A stretch of 6,701 nt of DNA from positions 1-6,701 of the forward strand of contig JABDPH010000110.1 of assembly GCA_013042925.1 (NCBI GenBank), written 5' to 3'. A model generated the notes under the pieces. That model worked only from the letters and a program-made list of their open reading frames with translations. It did not search any database and was not told where the DNA came from. This DNA is from Eudoraea sp. Lineage in GTDB: Bacteria > Bacteroidota > Bacteroidia > Flavobacteriales > Flavobacteriaceae. The position numbers and the translations under genes were made by a program. Below, piece after piece: positions 6,095-6,701 of this stretch; the stretch's first letter is position 1, and the number at the start of each line of letters is the position of its first letter.

Positions 6095-6701
6095 ATGAAA
6101 AAAAATATTGCCATTATCATGGGGGGTTATTCCAGTGAGTATAAGATCTCAATAAAGAGCGGCAATGTAGTCTTTCAATATTTGGATAAGGAGAAATTTA
6201 ATGCTTATCGCATTATTATTTCCAAAGAAAAATGGGTTTATCTGGATAAAGACGAAAATGAACTATCGGTAAACAAGCATGATTTTTCCGTAGTTATTGA
6301 CAATCAACATGTTAGGTTCGATTGTGTTTTTAATGCAATTCATGGTACTCCGGGAGAAGACGGATTAATGCAGGCTTATTTTGAGCTATTGGGAATTCCA
6401 CAAACTTCATGCAACCACTATCAGGCGGCCCTTACTTTTAATAAAAGAGATTTATTAAGTGCTCTAAAGCCCTACGGTATTAAAGCAGCCAATTCTTATT
6501 ATTTGAATTTGGGCGATACTATTGATCATGTTGCTATTGTAGAGAAAGTTGGGCTTCCTTGCTTTGTAAAAGCAAATAGAGCTGGAAGTAGTTTTGGAAT
6601 TTCCAAAGTTTTTGAGAAAAAACAGTTGCAGGCGGCAATTGATAAGGCATTTCATGAGGACGATGAAATTATTATTGAGTCTTTCCTTGACGGCACAGAG
6701 G
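6095..6701 (+). CDS. ddl: D-alanine--D-alanine ligase, N-terminal 202 residues (3' end outside window)
   Basis: Cytoplasmic ATP-grasp ligase that joins two D-alanines to make the dipeptide ending the peptidoglycan stem peptide. The reading frame runs open to the right edge. The N-terminal motif MGGYSSEYKIS at 9-19 places Glu15 exactly where E. coli DdlB has its substrate-binding Glu15. HGTPGEDG at 83-90 is the family signature, and FVKANRAGSSFGISKV from 157 carries the ATP-binding lysine (Lys159, E. coli Lys144) and serine (Ser165, E. coli Ser150). The last residues, IIIESFLDGTE, match the strand carrying the nucleotide-binding glutamate of the ATP-grasp fold. Usual length is about 300-330 residues, so about a third is missing. 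ATG at 6095 is chosen because it gives the normal N terminus with Glu15; no Shine-Dalgarno is seen. It is divergent from the PASTA-rluD pair, which suggests shared control of cell-wall functions but does not prove it. Confidence 0.96.
   Translation, partial: MKKNIAIIMGGYSSEYKISIKSGNVVFQYLDKEKFNAYRIIISKEKWVYLDKDENELSVNKHDFSVVIDNQHVRFDCVFNAIHGTPGEDGLMQAYFELLGIPQTSCNHYQAALTFNKRDLLSALKPYGIKAANSYYLNLGDTIDHVAIVEKVGLPCFVKANRAGSSFGISKVFEKKQLQAAIDKAFHEDDEIIIESFLDGTE

Noticed and set aside
6464..6655. Minus-strand open frame of 63 codons inside ddl
   Set aside because: It is antisense to the ATP-grasp region of Ddl, which is clearly the real gene.
1..6701. Mobile element, CRISPR array, defence or toxin-antitoxin system
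   Set aside because: No transposase, integrase, regularly spaced repeats, terminal inverted repeats or tRNA-associated attachment site was seen; all genes but the small lipoprotein fit known housekeeping or widely distributed families.

Overview
The window looks like chromosomal housekeeping DNA from a member of the Bacteroidota, most likely the Flavobacteriaceae. The DNA is visibly AT-rich. Most start codons lack a Shine-Dalgarno sequence, and several upstream regions carry Bacteroidota-type TAnnTTTG-like -7 elements. The gene set (Bacteroidota-style PEP carboxylase, bTHX ribosomal protein, a lipoprotein with an acidic patch after its cysteine, and a PASTA/RluD pair divergent from ddl) fits that group. 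Taxonomy is inferred from protein style and was not tested.

Layout. Positions 1-1900 (minus) hold the N-terminal 633 residues of phosphoenolpyruvate carboxylase, cut by the left edge. After a 237-bp gap with a candidate promoter comes a divergent uracil-DNA glycosylase superfamily protein (minus, 2138-2830, apparent TTG start). Divergent from it is a 42-codon gene for ribosomal protein bTHX (plus, 2962-3090). Its stop codon overlaps the stop codon of a convergent small lipoprotein gene (minus, 3087-3452). Upstream of the lipoprotein on the minus strand lie yaaA (3510-4271), an RluD-type 23S rRNA pseudouridine synthase (4369-5394) and a membrane-anchored two-PASTA protein (5398-5985). The PASTA gene and rluD are 3 bp apart and are almost certainly co-transcribed. 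A short intergenic region with an inverted repeat and promoter-like boxes separates them from a divergent D-alanine--D-alanine ligase gene (plus, 6095 to the right edge, first 202 residues).

How the genes relate. The right half combines cell-wall precursor synthesis (Ddl), a probable periplasmic peptidoglycan-binding PASTA protein, ribosome maturation (RluD) and peroxide stress protection (YaaA). The left half combines anaplerotic carbon metabolism (Ppc), probable DNA base repair (UDG superfamily), a small ribosomal protein and an uncharacterised lipoprotein. I see no mobile element, CRISPR array, tRNA, rRNA, toxin-antitoxin pair or defence cassette, and no convincing new multi-gene system. 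The points most worth a second look are the PASTA-only protein next to ddl, the altered motif of the glycosylase, and the CTAG-overlapping convergent stop codons. No stretch longer than 300 bases lacks a gene.
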